A DNA stretch of 64,000 nucleotides from Azadirachta indica (taxonomy: Eukaryota; Streptophyta; Magnoliopsida; Sapindales; Meliaceae), in contig CM040448.1 of assembly GCA_022749755.1 (NCBI GenBank), forward strand, positions 11,034,481 through 11,098,480. Reading direction: 5' to 3'. Positions 25,501 through 38,315 of this stretch are shown one piece after another. A program made the translations under genes and the position numbers. The first letter of the stretch is position 1, and every line of letters starts with the position of its first letter. Below the pieces are notes generated by a model. It was given only the letters and a program-made list of their open reading frames with translations, did no database searches and had not been told where the DNA came from.

Positions 25501-26695
25501 ATAGAATATACTCAAAGATAGAGACCTAAAGTTCTCAAGATAAGTAAAAACCTAAATGATACATAAAAAATGTTCCCAGTTTCCAACATCAAATAATTAC
25601 TAAACCTCTGTAATCATAATCCATGAAACAAATAATGTTCAGAACAAGGTTGACTTCCATCAGGATACAGCTATTGACTAGTTACCTACACAATGATGTA
25701 AGTGCTTTGCAAGTGAGATTTTTGAATTTCTGTTATAAACCAAGACAAATGGTAAATGTCACTGGAACTAATGAATTTAGAAAATGAATCGTTGTCCATA
25801 TGTAGAGGACATGTAATTCTGGAAGGTGAAACTATCTTTCTTTAATCAAGACGGGATTTGTTGGATTATGTTGTTGAAAGGGCTGTGTTTCTCTGAATGC
25901 TTGGAACATTTTGGAACTGATGAGTATAAAGTACGAGTATTAGCTTTCTTTTCACCTGTTATTTTTCTCTGCCAATACGGATGAAATCATATTAGTCTTA
26001 ATATGGATGCCAGTGGTTAATAAGAGACAAAATAACATGTTCTCAATGTTATTTCATACCCACTTTTCAGATTGGAAACAATTAGCAATATCAGTAAGTT
26101 GATATACTGTATAAGAAAATTTCCTGTTTATGATAGATCAATAATTTGCATCATGTCTTTTGTAAATTAAGATGCTAGAAATCTTTTAGCATTGACTACT
26201 TGATACATCCGTGTACATCTGTCAGATCTTGTCTCATGATACCTCATCCTTGTGATCTTGCAGTGCTCTCAGCAATCCTTTTCTGGCAGAATTTTGAGGC
26301 CTACTCATTGGTAGTAATCACATGATTGCGATATTTACTGTTCACCCCTTTGGCTGGCTCACGCCTTTCTTTTTCGCCCTTCTTTTTTATTTTATTTTTC
26401 ATTTCTGTTTTTGTTGCTGCTCTTGCTGGGTAAAACTAACCATATGCTATCATGTGTTTACAGACAAAGCAGCTAATTCCAACAGGTTTTTATGCTGCCA
26501 TTAGGTAATTTATTGGCATTTGCCCTGTTTTTCTTAACAAATGTTAAGTTAATTCTGTGACTCATTATAATCATTTGTTTTTTCTTTTATGCCTATCACA
26601 GTGCCGCAATGCTGTGTTTCTACTCATACGTGGTGGCATCTGGAGGAAATCCACCGCCAAAGAAGTTGAAATCATCAGCCTCGGTCCCATCATAG
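22527..26695 (+). CDS. FAX1: Protein FATTY ACID EXPORT 1, chloroplastic (TMEM14 family)
   Basis: Six exons: 22527-22628, 23471-23717, 24601-24765, 26264-26310, 26464-26504 and 26602-26695. All have GT-AG ends and the frame holds throughout, giving 231 residues. Order: a Ser/Arg-rich transit peptide (MAATSSQLSC onward), an acidic Glu/Ser/Thr-rich linker (about 40-105), then a TMEM14 domain with Gly-rich helices (GGLVLGGGLLGLIFS, about 117-131, and FGIPY just before). Three further hydrophobic helices follow, and a short basic tail GGNPPPKKLK. FAX1 sits in the plastid inner envelope and mediates export of free fatty acids to feed lipid synthesis in the ER (known for Arabidopsis, where it is 226 residues). 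An in-frame ATG lies 42 bp upstream; I chose 22527 because MAATSS gives a typical transit peptide. It starts about 1.2 kb from RECA3, divergently. Confidence 0.9.
25031..25260 (+). repeat. Tandem duplication of about 112 bp in FAX1 intron 3
   Basis: ACTTGAGTTTATTTTGAT occurs at about 25033 and 25145. In both copies it is followed by CTTCTATGG and GTCCATT.CATTACA. The copies are diverged and sit within one intron. Confidence 0.7.
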
Positions 26696-27269
26696 AGCGA
26701 ATTCTTAAAGACCCGGCCAATTAGACCTTTTTTTGTTGGGGGAGTTTTCTTGCATTAGGGGAATGTCATTTGTAGGAACTGCAGTTGACTATTGATTAAG
26801 CATATTTATATGTGGTTCATGCTATATTGGAGGCAGTCACTCGAAATGTCATTTTATAACAATAGTGCACTATTAAAATGAGTCAACTTTTAAACCAAAT
26901 TGTAGAGAAAGTGCGAACGCAATAGTGAAGACACATTATATTTTTATCGTATCATTCCTTTTTATATCAGCTCAGAAATTCACAGTGGTTTTTTGGTTTT
27001 TTGGCTTCTTGTCAGGGAGAAGAGAGAAGGCAAACTGAAAAACAAAAATAAAATTTTAGATAAGAAAATTAAAAATAAGAAAAGTAAAAGCTTGAAGTTT
27101 TCATTTACTAGCAGAGTTGCCGATTGTACAAGTAAGGATTGTTTTAATGACTATTCCAATCCACAAGATCTTGCAGGATTTGGAGCCCCAACCATACCAC
27201 GAGTCCATGACCCATATGAGCAACAAGCTTGTACAAAGAATGGATAACCCACAAATGCATTCCTTTCCC

Positions 27270-27640
27270 TTTTTTTTTTTTTGGCAGGAGTAATTGCATT
27301 AAGACAAAAATACAATTTTTGGAATCTTTAGAAACAGCGTTACAAATTTCCCCAGGCACATCTTCAATTCAAACTTTTCGTTCAGAACTTTTGAGGGCTA
27401 GTTTGGCGAGTTGGTGAGCTACCCCATTGTAGCTTCTTGGTACAAACTCCACTCTGCGGCAAATATGAGATAAGAGTACCTTGTAGATTTTGTGAATGAC
27501 CCATCCCACTTCAGATCAGATTCCAAACCCAATCACCCCATTTAATGTTGCCCAAATGCATACCTCTTTGGCAAAATTAAAGAAGGGAGGAGCAACGGGG
27601 AAAATATTACAGTAAGAAAAGAAAATGGCCAATTCCAAAC
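27270..27640 (-). mobile_element. 5'-truncated LINE remnant (RNase H end plus poly-A)
   Basis: On the minus strand a frame from about 27480 to 27290 reads CRRVEFVPRSYNGVAHQLAK, then LALKSSERK. This matches the C-terminal end of the RNase H domain of plant LINE or reverse-transcriptase polyproteins (VPR..N.VAHQLAKLAL). A TGA replaces the expected Trp just after SSERKV, and the frame resumes IEDVPGEI. The copy ends about 75 bp further on in a poly-A tail, seen as a poly-T run at about 27273-27286 on the plus strand. Upstream minus-strand sequence to about 27640 still shows FAKEV-like text in broken frames. It is dead; the target-site duplication was not resolved. Confidence 0.7.
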
Positions 27641-27649
27641 CCAATTAGC

Positions 27650-29400
27650 CCATTTGTTAAGCACAAAAGCTTGCATATAAGCTAGGCCGAAACCTTAGGT
27701 CGTCCATTGCATCCACTGAAAATAGTGTAGCCCAGACCCAGACAGAAATCTGGAAGATTTTTTTAAGCCTAGGAAGATGTTTCAAGGTTCAGGCATGGGA
27801 AATTATGGAAAAATTTTTCAGATTTTGCTTGCCCTTCTTACCTGTAATGTTAGTTCTTGATGTAAAGCAGCAAGCAGTATAACTACAGAATCAATCAGTG
27901 GATTATGGGTACGTTTAACATTATTGTACGTACTTTTACTAAAAACAGCGGTTTAAATGTTTGACAAACATCGATTTTGACAGTTTTACTTGTGAGCTAA
28001 TCCTTGTCTACGACACCTGGACTTCTAACATATTATAAATGTATCAAGCCAGGCATACTTTCATTCATGCTGTAAAATTTTAATTTTTTATCTGTTCATC
28101 TTAATTATTTCTATGATAAATAGTCTTTTAAATTAAATATTTCAACAAAAAGTTTGTCAAGAAGACTTAATGAAATTATTGAAGGGATGGTGTTATAACA
28201 CTTGGCAATCCCAAGAACTAAGAGGAGGGGGTCCAAAGTCTAGTGCAGTCAAATTGGTCGATTTCATGACGCATGCAATACGCCACCGGTTAGTGTTTTG
28301 AGCACAGGTTGATGGCAACAACTCAACTGATTTGAAGCATCTCTCTCTCTCTCTCTCTCTCTCTCTTTTCTATCTTTAAAGAGGTGTTTGCATGCTGATC
28401 GTAGACAACAGTTAGTGGTTGTTCCTTTTCTTTACTCTCATATATTCCGAGTTGAATCTACTTTGAAAACTTCTATGATCAGATATGCATATCAACTTTT
28501 TTACTTGCATGTTTTAGCAAGTCTTTTCATGTTCTCCACTTCTTTAAGTTCCTTCTTCTCGGTAATCATGACGATGAGTTATCATCTCTTTCTCATATAT
28601 ATGTCTTCAAGATCAACATCCATGATAATTCTTCACTTCCTTGTTTTGTAATTGTAGATCTACTTCAAATATTTCATCATAAGTTTCCTGAAGAGATAAC
28701 TCAATTAGTTAAATTTTTCTCACCTTCTAAATAAGAATTAGTTTAATTTGTATTTGTATTTTGCGTGTGAGAGGAGATAGAGTATATATATATATATATA
28801 TGGTCGAGAGGATATGTATAATATCATTTTCACTGATTTCTTTTATATTTATTTTAACCTTGAAAGGAGAGGCTATGACATTGTTCTTACATGGAATTTT
28901 GATTTCTCTAAGAGGAATAAACTGATTAATGATCACTTCACCATTTGGAATTTGTCTTATCTTTTATTTTTCAATGACATTAGTTGATTTTGAAAAAGGA
29001 TAATCGAGATTATGTACATAATAATAACTTTAAACTACTATTAGAAGAACATTACATAAATTTTATTTTTATTATATATATGGATACACATTAACAAATA
29101 AAGTCCATGCATGGATATCAATTTTTTTTTTACACTAATTAACAATTATTTTTTAACTATTAGATTAATATATTTTTAATACAAAATTAAATTAAATTTT
29201 AGGTTCTTAAGTGTTTCTAAAACTCGTAAAGTTTTATGATACAAATTATAATTCATTAATTATTACTTTGTGGAACCGGCCTAAGACGATGGTCGTTCCT
29301 ATTATAAAAATGCCTATCATTGTTGATTCCACTTGGTATACCACCCCATTATATGAACACTTAATCATATATTTTCACCCACACATCAATAGATATGACT
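27650..29400. other. Gene-free DNA downstream of FAX1
   Basis: Contains a CT microsatellite at about 28340-28368 (some 14 units) and a TA run at about 28782-28801. Open frames after the CT tract (28388-28651) have no recognisable domain. A CT-rich leader followed by moderate GC content could mark a non-coding transcript, but nothing proves it. Confidence 0.45.
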
Positions 29401-29419
29401 CATAACTATATCTATATCC

Positions 29420-31300
29420 TATATTATAGGCCAAGTATTGGGGAAAGGACACCCTATAAAGTTCTCAACTCTGAAAGGAGGGCCATAAATTATATCATGA
29501 GTAGACTTTCAGTAATTGACATTTTGGCCAAATTATATACTTATTTTTGTTAGTTGAAATGAAATTAAAGCAATTACACTTAGAACAAGAAAGGTTCAAC
29601 CATGCTTATAAAAGTTAAGCTACTAAAAATCATATTTGGGTATGCATATCTTGTTCTTGTGTATTCTAATCAAAACCCTACTTCATTTATTTTCTAATAC
29701 ATTAGTTCTCACTGTTGGATAGCCTTATATAAGTATATACAAATATAAGGATTAACTTTAAATAAGGACACAGTTATAGTAGGTGTGAAGTTATCATATA
29801 ATTTTTTAAGTTTAATCTTTTTGAGGTAAAATTTTAGATTTTATGTAACAAGACTCTCAAATCAAATATCAAATATATATCTAAATTTTTTATACACATG
29901 ATATGTCTGTTATTTTGTACATCCAAAGATTATAGTATAACACACTTTTTTTCTTTTTAAATAAGTATAATGCTTTTGGTGTTTAAGTTATAATTTATAA
30001 ATTTTGTATTGTGTTTCTTCGTAAAATATTATTAAAAAAATTTGGAAAAAGAGAACTTTATTTTTTTTGTTTTAAGTATTATAACCTGGTCAATATGCAC
30101 ACTTAACACTACTGTCACATTGAATTATAAGTAAATTGTTATTTTTTCTTTTTATATACTTCACTAGAATAATGACAAAATATTACCATACCAATGAAAG
30201 GGCCAAGACAAGTTAAAATAATACAATTAACAGATAAGAAAATTGTAAGAACATTTATTGATGGGTCCATAAGCAGATGTATGTATGTATAAGCTTGTCG
30301 TTTAGAAAACAATGGCCAAAACATGGATCTTCTTAGAATATTTGTTCATGGTTTTTATCTATCAAATTGCTTCTTGTCTTGGGACCCCAATTATATATCA
30401 CTACTCAAATTTTCTACATGATCATAGATTTAAGACTTAGGAACCATCCCCTTCCAAAATAAAGGACACCTACAAAACCCTTTGTTCGTTTTCCAAAACA
30501 TTAGTTCTCAATTTTTGTATAGCCGTAAATATATATAGATACAACCATTATCTTCAAATTAAGGGTAGATGTATGGTAGGTATGAAGATATCATACAATT
30601 TTTTTAGACCTTTTGTTATCATTCTTAAATAATTTTTTTTTTTTACTTTTGTTAACTTATTTGTTATTTTAAAATACTTTGAAATTATTAAAAAATAAAA
30701 ATTATAATTTTTAATTTAAAACATAATCGAATTATTATTTTTCAAAAATAAACAGGTGAGTGGTTGATAAACAAAATTATCAAGTAGATTATCAATACTT
30801 TAATTGATATGTTTCTGAAATTAAGTAAAAAATATCACCATTACAAACATACCCTTAATATGAAAATCTACCTTCGTCATATCTTTTCCTACAAGTATTA
30901 ATAAAGAAAAAGTGATTACAACTTACAAACATTATATCCTTAATTGGGTTTCACTCTCTTAGAAAAAATATTACAATATCAATAAAATGGACAAGATACA
31001 TTAGTTAAAACACAAAACTTATGAAATAATTAAGAAAATTAATTAATGAACATTTATTAATGAATTAATTTTGATGGGTCCATAAGCAAATGCATGCATG
31101 CTTGTCTTTTAGAAAACCATGGCAAAAAATCTTCTCATAACAATTTTGGTTCATGGGTGCAAGCAAGCAAATCTACGAAAATTGCTTCTTGCCTTGGGAC
31201 CCCAATTCACTAATAATGTATTTATCGCCACTCACATTTTTCACACGATTATAGGGCAAGTGTCCTCCACCATCCATTATATTATATAGCCTTCAATTAT
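29420..31300. repeat. Degenerate direct duplication, units of about 0.8-1.0 kb
   Basis: Segment 30158-30430 recurs at 30955-31262: both hold GATGGGTCCATAAGCA, a GTCNTTTAGAAAAC step, ATTGCTTCTTG then CTTGGGACCCCAATT. Segment 29640-29830 recurs at 30475-30620 (ATTAGTTCTCA, then GTAGGTGTGAAGTTATCATA against GTAGGTATGAAGATATCATA). The order of the shared blocks suggests two to three decayed tandem copies. No coding frame is shared. Confidence 0.65.
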
Positions 31301-32420
31301 CAAGCTCTTGATACATCTCCCATTAATGCCTGTGATAATTACAGATCAACTATCCGTACATCTTTATTGATTTAGAAGGAGAAAAGAAAAAGGACTTCTA
31401 GGAGAAGTTGATGGCCATAAAAGTCATCCAAACAAGAGAAATTTAAATTTATTGCATGCTTTCCAAAAGTCCTTTCGGCTTAGATCTTAAAGCCACTTTC
31501 ATAAGGATTTTCCTTCACGTGATAATTACACCTCCATTACTAATGCACGTGGAGTGTTTATGCCAATTTATTTCCAAGAATTTCATACTTAAACTTGATA
31601 TATGACGCAATATCTATGAGGGGTATTGAGAAAATTTTAAAAAAATGATCTTAAATGGCTTTAGTCAATCAAGACTTCATAATGTTCAAAATAAGGAGTA
31701 AATGAATTGTAGTTCTTGAGGGTATGATAAAGGCAGGACCACCTACTTTTGGACTTGTCAATTATTAAGTTAATTAAGAAATAGGGCACTTTGATTAGTA
31801 CTAGCACTCTTATTGTCACTTGAAAAATTTTGATGTCATGCAATAATAATAGGTGCCTTTTAGAGAATGGTAAGAGTCAATAAAATTATAATATAAAACA
31901 AAATATGTATACTTAACATTTTTTTGAAAGATTGATATGAGAGAAATTTTATTTTTAAATCTTTCGTTTCCTAAGAAATTTATATAAGTAAGCAATATAT
32001 GCAAGATCATATTTATAGTTTGAAACATCACAATTAAATTTATAATATAATTAAGTGTTATAAGATAGATTTAAGATGGGTTGAGACAAGGTTTCATTTG
32101 AGCTTGTACAATTTTTTAAAGAAAAATAATTGGGATGAAAGGAGCAGGTAATAATTGAGCTATTAGGGCAATGTGAGTAGGGGTAAGTAGCAACATGATA
32201 GATGAGTAGCTAACAAAAATAATAGGGGTTATTTATTGGTCAATTAGGCCCAACTTTATGTTATTTTTGCAAATATATATATATATATATATATTCTAAA
32301 TATTTGAAAAAAAATTCTATTTTAAATATGTGCCATTAAAATCTCTTTTCTAAATAGTAGCCGTTCAACCATTAAAAACATTTGTCGTGCATAAATTTTA
32401 ATTTTAAATTTATTACATTT
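31300..32420. other. AT-rich intergenic DNA
   Basis: Two minus-strand open frames (31661-31843 and 31816-32031) look like chance. A TA run lies at about 32273-32294. G-box-like CACGTG is close but not exact at 31517 (TTCACGTGAT) and 31546 (GCACGTGGAG). No gene seen. Confidence 0.45.
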
Positions 32421-32425
32421 TTATT

Positions 32426-32659
32426 AAGGCTCGATTTCATCTAATATGAGAAGTTTATAAATTTTTCATACAATCTCATCTTATCTAGTTTTACTTAAAT
32501 ATTATTGAATTAAAGGATTCATGCCATAATATAGACAAAAGAATATATATATTCTTTTTCTATCTATATTATCAAATGAATCCTCTAATTCAATTATATT
32601 CGAGTGAAATTGTATGAAAATTTTATAAACTTCTCATGTTAGATCAAATCGAACCTCAT
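32426..32659. mobile_element. Hairpin MITE, about 230 bp
   Basis: The sequence is a near-perfect inverted repeat. The left arm (GGCTCGATTTCATCTAATAT, then GAGAAGTTTATAAA and CATACAATCTCA, then TGAATTAAAGGATTCAT) is mirrored by the right arm, whose reverse complement reads GGTTCGATTTGATCTAACAT and continues the same way. The arms are about 110 bp and meet at a short palindrome GAATATATATATTC. There is no coding capacity. Superfamily and target-site duplication are not resolved. Confidence 0.8.
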
Positions 32660-35600
32660 AAATTTTTCTCTTTCAATTTTTCAAGTAATTGTATTAATTA
32701 GTGAAAGTATAATAGCAATCAAATATAAAAAAATAGCCATGAATACCATGAATTTTTTCTTTCAAATTCAAGAAAATCCTATATCATATTTTAAACTTTT
32801 TTCAATCTATTTAATTATCACTATATAAATGTATATAAATCTATTTAATTATCAAGTGGTGTTTAGGAAGAAAAATAAAGTCTCTAAAATTAAAGACTAG
32901 ATATTTATCAAAAATAAATAAACTAAGAATAAAAATTATTTATTTTAAAAACAAAATTTTGAGTTGCACTACAACAAAAAATAATAGATTAATCTAATAA
33001 ATTATTAACAAAAATATTTAAATTATTATGATTATTATTTAAAGTATATGTAAAATAAATTTAAAATTAGTAAAATAGAATTAATGTGGTATCACTTTCA
33101 AAGTAATAGAGAGGCACCCCATGAATCCCTCCACTCTTTTATCTTGAAAATGGCGAGAAAAATATTGTGAATTGCGTGTGTCTAATTCATAGAACCTAGT
33201 CTTTTATGAATCAAGATCATGCCATTCATCATTAACAATTGAATTAATATATAGCATGCTTATTTAGTGCATTGCTTTTGTAGTTGCTTTTCTTTCTCCA
33301 TTAGCTATCTATCTTAACCATCTTTTTGCTTCTTACAAATTCTAAAATATAAAAAAAATAAAATCATAATATTATGCCCCCTTAGTGTGAAACCTTCAAT
33401 TTTAATCATAGTTGACATTATTATTGTACTCAAATTAATGCATTAAAAAATTATTTGTGAGCAATTTTAACTTTCATTGTCACTACCTACTACTTAGGCT
33501 TACCTAAACCTATTGAATAATAACATCTTTCTAATAAAGAAATTCATTTGTGGGTTATAGGGTTTAATTTATAAGTTGACTCTAATGAAATTTAATTATA
33601 CAAAAAAAAAAACTCCCAATTAAATTCAAGAATTTTATTTTATAAAAATACTCTAATTGAACCGGTGGAAAAAGAAATACAAACTAAATAAAAAGTAAAG
33701 ATAAATTATTATTATTATTTTAATTTTTTATTAATATCCCTAAAAGAATTTATTTCGATAATATAAAATAAAACCTTGCATTTATTAGATTATAATATTT
33801 TAACTAGAACTACTGAATTTTAGTTATAAGATTTTATTGAAATAAAAAAAATTATTTTTTAATTATCACTATGTTGAGGGTATAAAAGAGTTATGTTTTA
33901 GTACAAAAATATTATAATGGAAATTGCAATCAAATCATGATATACAAAACCTATAAAAACATTATTTTTCACAAAAAATAAGATAAGATAACATTTTATA
34001 CATTAATTATTATAAATAAAAACGGCTTATCACTAAACTTAAGCATGATAGTGAAATACTACCAATTATGTTCTCACTTTGGTGAGCTCATCATTAGCCT
34101 AAACCTATGTTTTCTTTTAATTATTTGAACTATTTATGTTTTCTTTCATTATTTATTAGATCATAATACTTCTAACTGAAAGCATATTCAGCTTTGATTT
34201 AAGAGTCTAAAGTCGTACAAAATTGTTACACGGTACCACACTTCAGAACCTAAAATCCTCTTAAGCAAAAATTGGATTTGGAAAATGACAATGTACTCTT
34301 ACAACTCTAATCTATATGTATAACTTGATTTACAGCACATTCGATTGAGAGTATCACATCAACTTTCTCTTATACCCACTCAAAATCTATCACATTAACG
34401 ATTGAACTTTTTACCTACAATTACTAACTATTTATTCAAATTCATTTATGCTTCATTGTTAGTTCTTTAGATCAAAGCCATCCATAAAAGTAGAAATTCT
34501 TTCTAGAGAAAAAAGAAAAATAAAATAACAAAATGTACTTTTTTATCTTTCCTAGGTGGTGGACTTACTCCTATACTGCATGGGCTAGTGAAATTGATGT
34601 TGGCTCAATTCTTTGGGCCACATCAGTCACATAACTCTACCTTATTTTTCATTTTTATTTTTTAATTTTTGTAAATTATTATTAATTTAGCAAATATAAT
34701 GCCAAAGTTTAATTTTAATATTGATTTTTCTCTAAAGTGCTTAATATATAATAGAGTTAAAATACACTAAGAAAAACCGAGCAATTTAATCGAATTTGAA
34801 ATGAAATTCTCATGCAATTGACTACAAAAAATACTAGAAATGAAGCAATTTTGCAAAATTAAATCGATTATAATCAAATATAATCATGTAATTTTTGGCC
34901 CACAAAATCTATGGTTGGGGTTGAGGAAAATTAGTGGACCCAAAACGGATATTAATTCACATCATCTACATTAGGTCCAATTATTTCTTGATTTTTTTAA
35001 AAAAAAAAAATAAATTTGTTCCTAAATTTGAATTGTGTGGAACCCATTTGATTTTGGATCCCAATCACTTTAAAATTGTGTTTTTTATTCTTTTATTTAC
35101 TTATTTGTGTGTATATAGAAAAGTGAGGTTCACAAATGTCCCATCTCTTTCTATTTCATGTCCATTAAATGTCCAGAACTATATAATTTGATTGACAAAT
35201 ACAGCATCATTAAAATCATTATCAGCAATACAAAGACATCATCTTCTTTAGTCCAATTGCTATATGAGTCACATGCCATTTTGTTTAGTCAATTCAAAAT
35301 TTAATTCTTAAAATTAAGCTAAAAAACAAATAAAAATTAATTTGACAAGACAAGAAATTGATTAGTCAGTCATATATATTTAATTAGAATTTAGAAGATA
35401 CAGAAATATAAAATGAATTCAAATTAAAATTATATCAAATTCAGTTTTAATTTATATATTATTAATATTTGTACCAATCAATTATTAATTTGACCATTCA
35501 ACTATCCTTTTTTTAATATTACAACTTACTAATTTACTAATATTTACATCAAATATTAACTAGAGGTTTAATACAATAGTTATAATATTAACTAGAGGTT

Positions 35601-35700
35601 TGACCGTTACACTTAAACTTCCACGGTTAGGCAAAAAGCTCAATGATTCCAAATGTAACATTTATAAATAAATATTATAAAAGGTTAAGACGTAAAATCA
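32660..35700. other. AT-rich gene-free DNA
   Basis: No gene, repeat family or RNA was recognised. Short open frames such as 34934-35191 lack codon structure. Confidence 0.5.
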
Positions 35701-35730
35701 ACACTATCAACCCTAATCACATTCAAACAT

Positions 35731-35731
<1 letters not shown>

Positions 35732-35799
<68 letters not shown>

Positions 35800-35836
35800 G
35801 TATGAAGAAATTTAGGTCAAACAAAGTCTCAATATT

Positions 35837-35870
<34 letters not shown>

Positions 35871-35871
35871 C

Positions 35872-35906
<35 letters not shown>

Positions 35907-36341
35907 AAGTATGAAAAAATTTAGGTAAAAAAAAGTATCGATATTCCAATAAAATATAGCATATAAAATTTCGTTTCAAGTAAAAATTTCGAACTCTAAG
36001 TAAAAAAACCCAAAAAAAAAAAAAAAAAAAAAGAGAGAGAAGCATGGAAATGTTGAGAATAAATCATGGATGGTCACAAAGAAAACCATATTAAATTGTT
36101 GACAACAAATGCAAGAGGGGAAAAGAAAGATGACATAACAATTAACGAAGAGTAAAATGTATGAAACATAGGGAACAAGATAAGAATGGGCTATTATTCA
36201 TTGTTCTAAATTATATAAAATTACAAATGAGTGGTAGTGAACTTACATATATATATATATATATATATGTAATTTGTCTTAATATATAGCGTTAGAGATT
36301 GAGATTGAGATTTAGATTGAGATTGAGATTGAGATTGAGAT
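35732..36341. repeat. Compound microsatellite cluster
   Basis: Successive tracts are: TA then TG then AG (about 35732-35796), TA then AG with interruptions (about 35838-35906), a poly-A/AG tract (about 36008-36040), TA (about 36246-36269) and a hexamer array of GAGATT units, about eight copies with one variant (36295-36341). Apparent frames here encode repeat peptides and are not genes. AGTATGAARAAATTTAGGT occurs after both AG tracts (about 35800 and 35908), so the TA-AG block itself was duplicated. Confidence 0.85.
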
Positions 36342-36887
36342 GCTGTCGTTTTGGCATGTAGCCTAGCCTCCACTCTACCCTCAAATCGCAGCATCATGAC
36401 AAACAATATGATGTGGCACTTTCCACCTGTCTCTACTCTTGTCCCTACTCTATTCTACATCACATGTCCTCTACATTTCCAAATATATATGCCAAATAAA
36501 GATGAGAAATTCACACACATCTATTGTGATTCTATGATACAATCGAATATATTCGTTTTTAATTATGAATTTCGGTGATTTTCTTGATCAAATTTGTACT
36601 GTTTTGAGAATTATGTAATAAATGTAATGATTAAAACATATCTCTTATGATTCTCTTACGTAACTACAGTTGCCAAATCTAAAGACAGTTGCTAAATTTA
36701 AACATGTTACAGTTTCATTTGCTATGAATTTTAATTAACTAAATTTAAGTTAGTCCATCGATAATTAGTGTGTCTTTGATTAGGCTCCAATGGTGTAATT
36801 AATTATGCTTTGGGCCTAACTTTGTTGTTGTTTGATTACATGTTGGTCGCTTTGGTTACCTTCAAGACAGCACATTGTATTATTTAA

Positions 36888-38315
36888 GGCGAATGACATC
36901 TGAACCCCCATTTATTTGTATAATTAATATTTAACCACATTTTGATAATCATTATCAAACGCATCCCTTTTGTTTAGTTTTTTTTTTTTAATTAATATTA
37001 ACTTTTTAATCATATCAATTACTGTAATGATTCAAATACCCCTCTAACATATATTAATTAATAAAATGACAAAAATATCCTTACATCTGTTAAATATAAA
37101 TTGTATTATTTATTAATTAGAATTATAATAACATAACTCAAGTTATTTGAATTCAAATAACAGAAATTTTTTCTTCAATTTCAAAGTCATCTTCCAATGT
37201 AATATATAATATTAAAAAAAAATCTCATACTTGTATTCGAATAAGTTCTGTTCAAATTAATAATAGATTATTACAATAATTAAAGTAAAAAAAATACAAT
37301 ATCTTTTAAAAAGAAAATATTATTTTTATTAAAAATAATAAAAATACATGAATATTAAAAACTAAATTAACATAATTTATCAAAAATTAAATTAAAAAAA
37401 AAATCGTAACCCTTATTCTAGGCAGATACATGAATAGAAAATCACAATTTCCTTTCAACTTCCAATAATCTCAAAATTTTTTGGACAATTAACAATGCAA
37501 CTTCGTATGCATAATCTCTAGGGACTAAATAAACACAAGCTGGACTGAAAAGCATTAACCCCAAGCTTCTGTAGCTGCTGAAAGAACACCAACTTCTTCA
37601 CCCTTAGACAACAAAACCTAATTTCTCTATGGTTGATGGAGAAAGACCAAAGTTTTCTACAGCAAAAAGTTAACCAAATACCTATAATAATCAAAGCCAC
37701 ACAACCCTCAAGCAAATTATCGAGACCTGGTTTTATCATCAAACAGGGAGTTGAACCTTTTAGGTCTCCGAATAAAGTACTCGCACCAAGGCGTCGATTT
37801 GGATTGTGTTTGGCTTTGGTGAATAAGACGAGCAAGTTGGTGGCAGCTTTGGCGAGTGATGCGGGTAGGCTGTGACGACGGGAGAAGCTTTGGACGGTTG
37901 GCCAGCTGGTGTTGAGGTGGGAGAAGCGGTGACAAGGAGAAAAGGATGAGAAGAAAAAGAAAAAAGAAAAAAGAAAAAAGAAGAAGTGGCAGCCTGGAGA
38001 AGTAGAAGAAGTGGCGGTGGGCGAAAAAGATGGGAGATTAGGGTTTTTTTTTTTTTTTTTTTTTTTATTATATAATTAATTTTATTAAATGTGATATGTT
38101 TTTTATTTTTATTTAAATTTATTATTTATGTAGATTATTATATCCTTTAAATTATTTATTATTTATTCGTTATTATTTGCAAAGAACATTATACTCTTTG
38201 AATTGCTAACTGTAACGAAAAACATAGACGAAAAGGATGCTTTTGATAATTATTATCGAAGTGGGGGTGTAGATATTAATTATGCAAACAAGCAAAGGTT
38301 CATACGTCATTCGCC
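36888..38315. mobile_element. TIR element of about 1.4 kb carrying GC-richer cargo (Pack-MULE-like)
   Basis: The left end (36888-36975) and the reverse complement of the right end (38315-38215) align: GGCGAATGAC, ATGAACC/CTGAACC, TATAATTAATAT, TGATAATNATTATCAAA and GCATCC all match in order. AT-rich subterminal DNA follows on both sides. The interior (about 37410-38030) is clearly less AT-rich and is flanked by an A-rich GAAAAA array and a poly-T run at about 38045-38066. Minus-strand fragments such as FGLSPSTIEKLGFV and YEVALLIVQKILRLLEVERK look gene-derived but are split by stops. No exact 9-bp target-site duplication is seen, so Mutator membership is only suggested. Confidence 0.6.

Noticed and set aside
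28388..28651. 87-codon frame after a CT microsatellite
   Set aside because: No recognisable domain and no conserved motif; the CT tract looks like a leader but that alone does not support a gene.
35836..36045. Frames encoding Ser-Leu or Arg-Glu repeats
   Set aside because: They are translations of AG/CT microsatellites.
37518..37835. 105-codon minus-strand frame in the TIR element cargo
   Set aside because: It shares no recognised domain and overlaps fragments in another frame, so it looks like captured gene debris and not an active gene.
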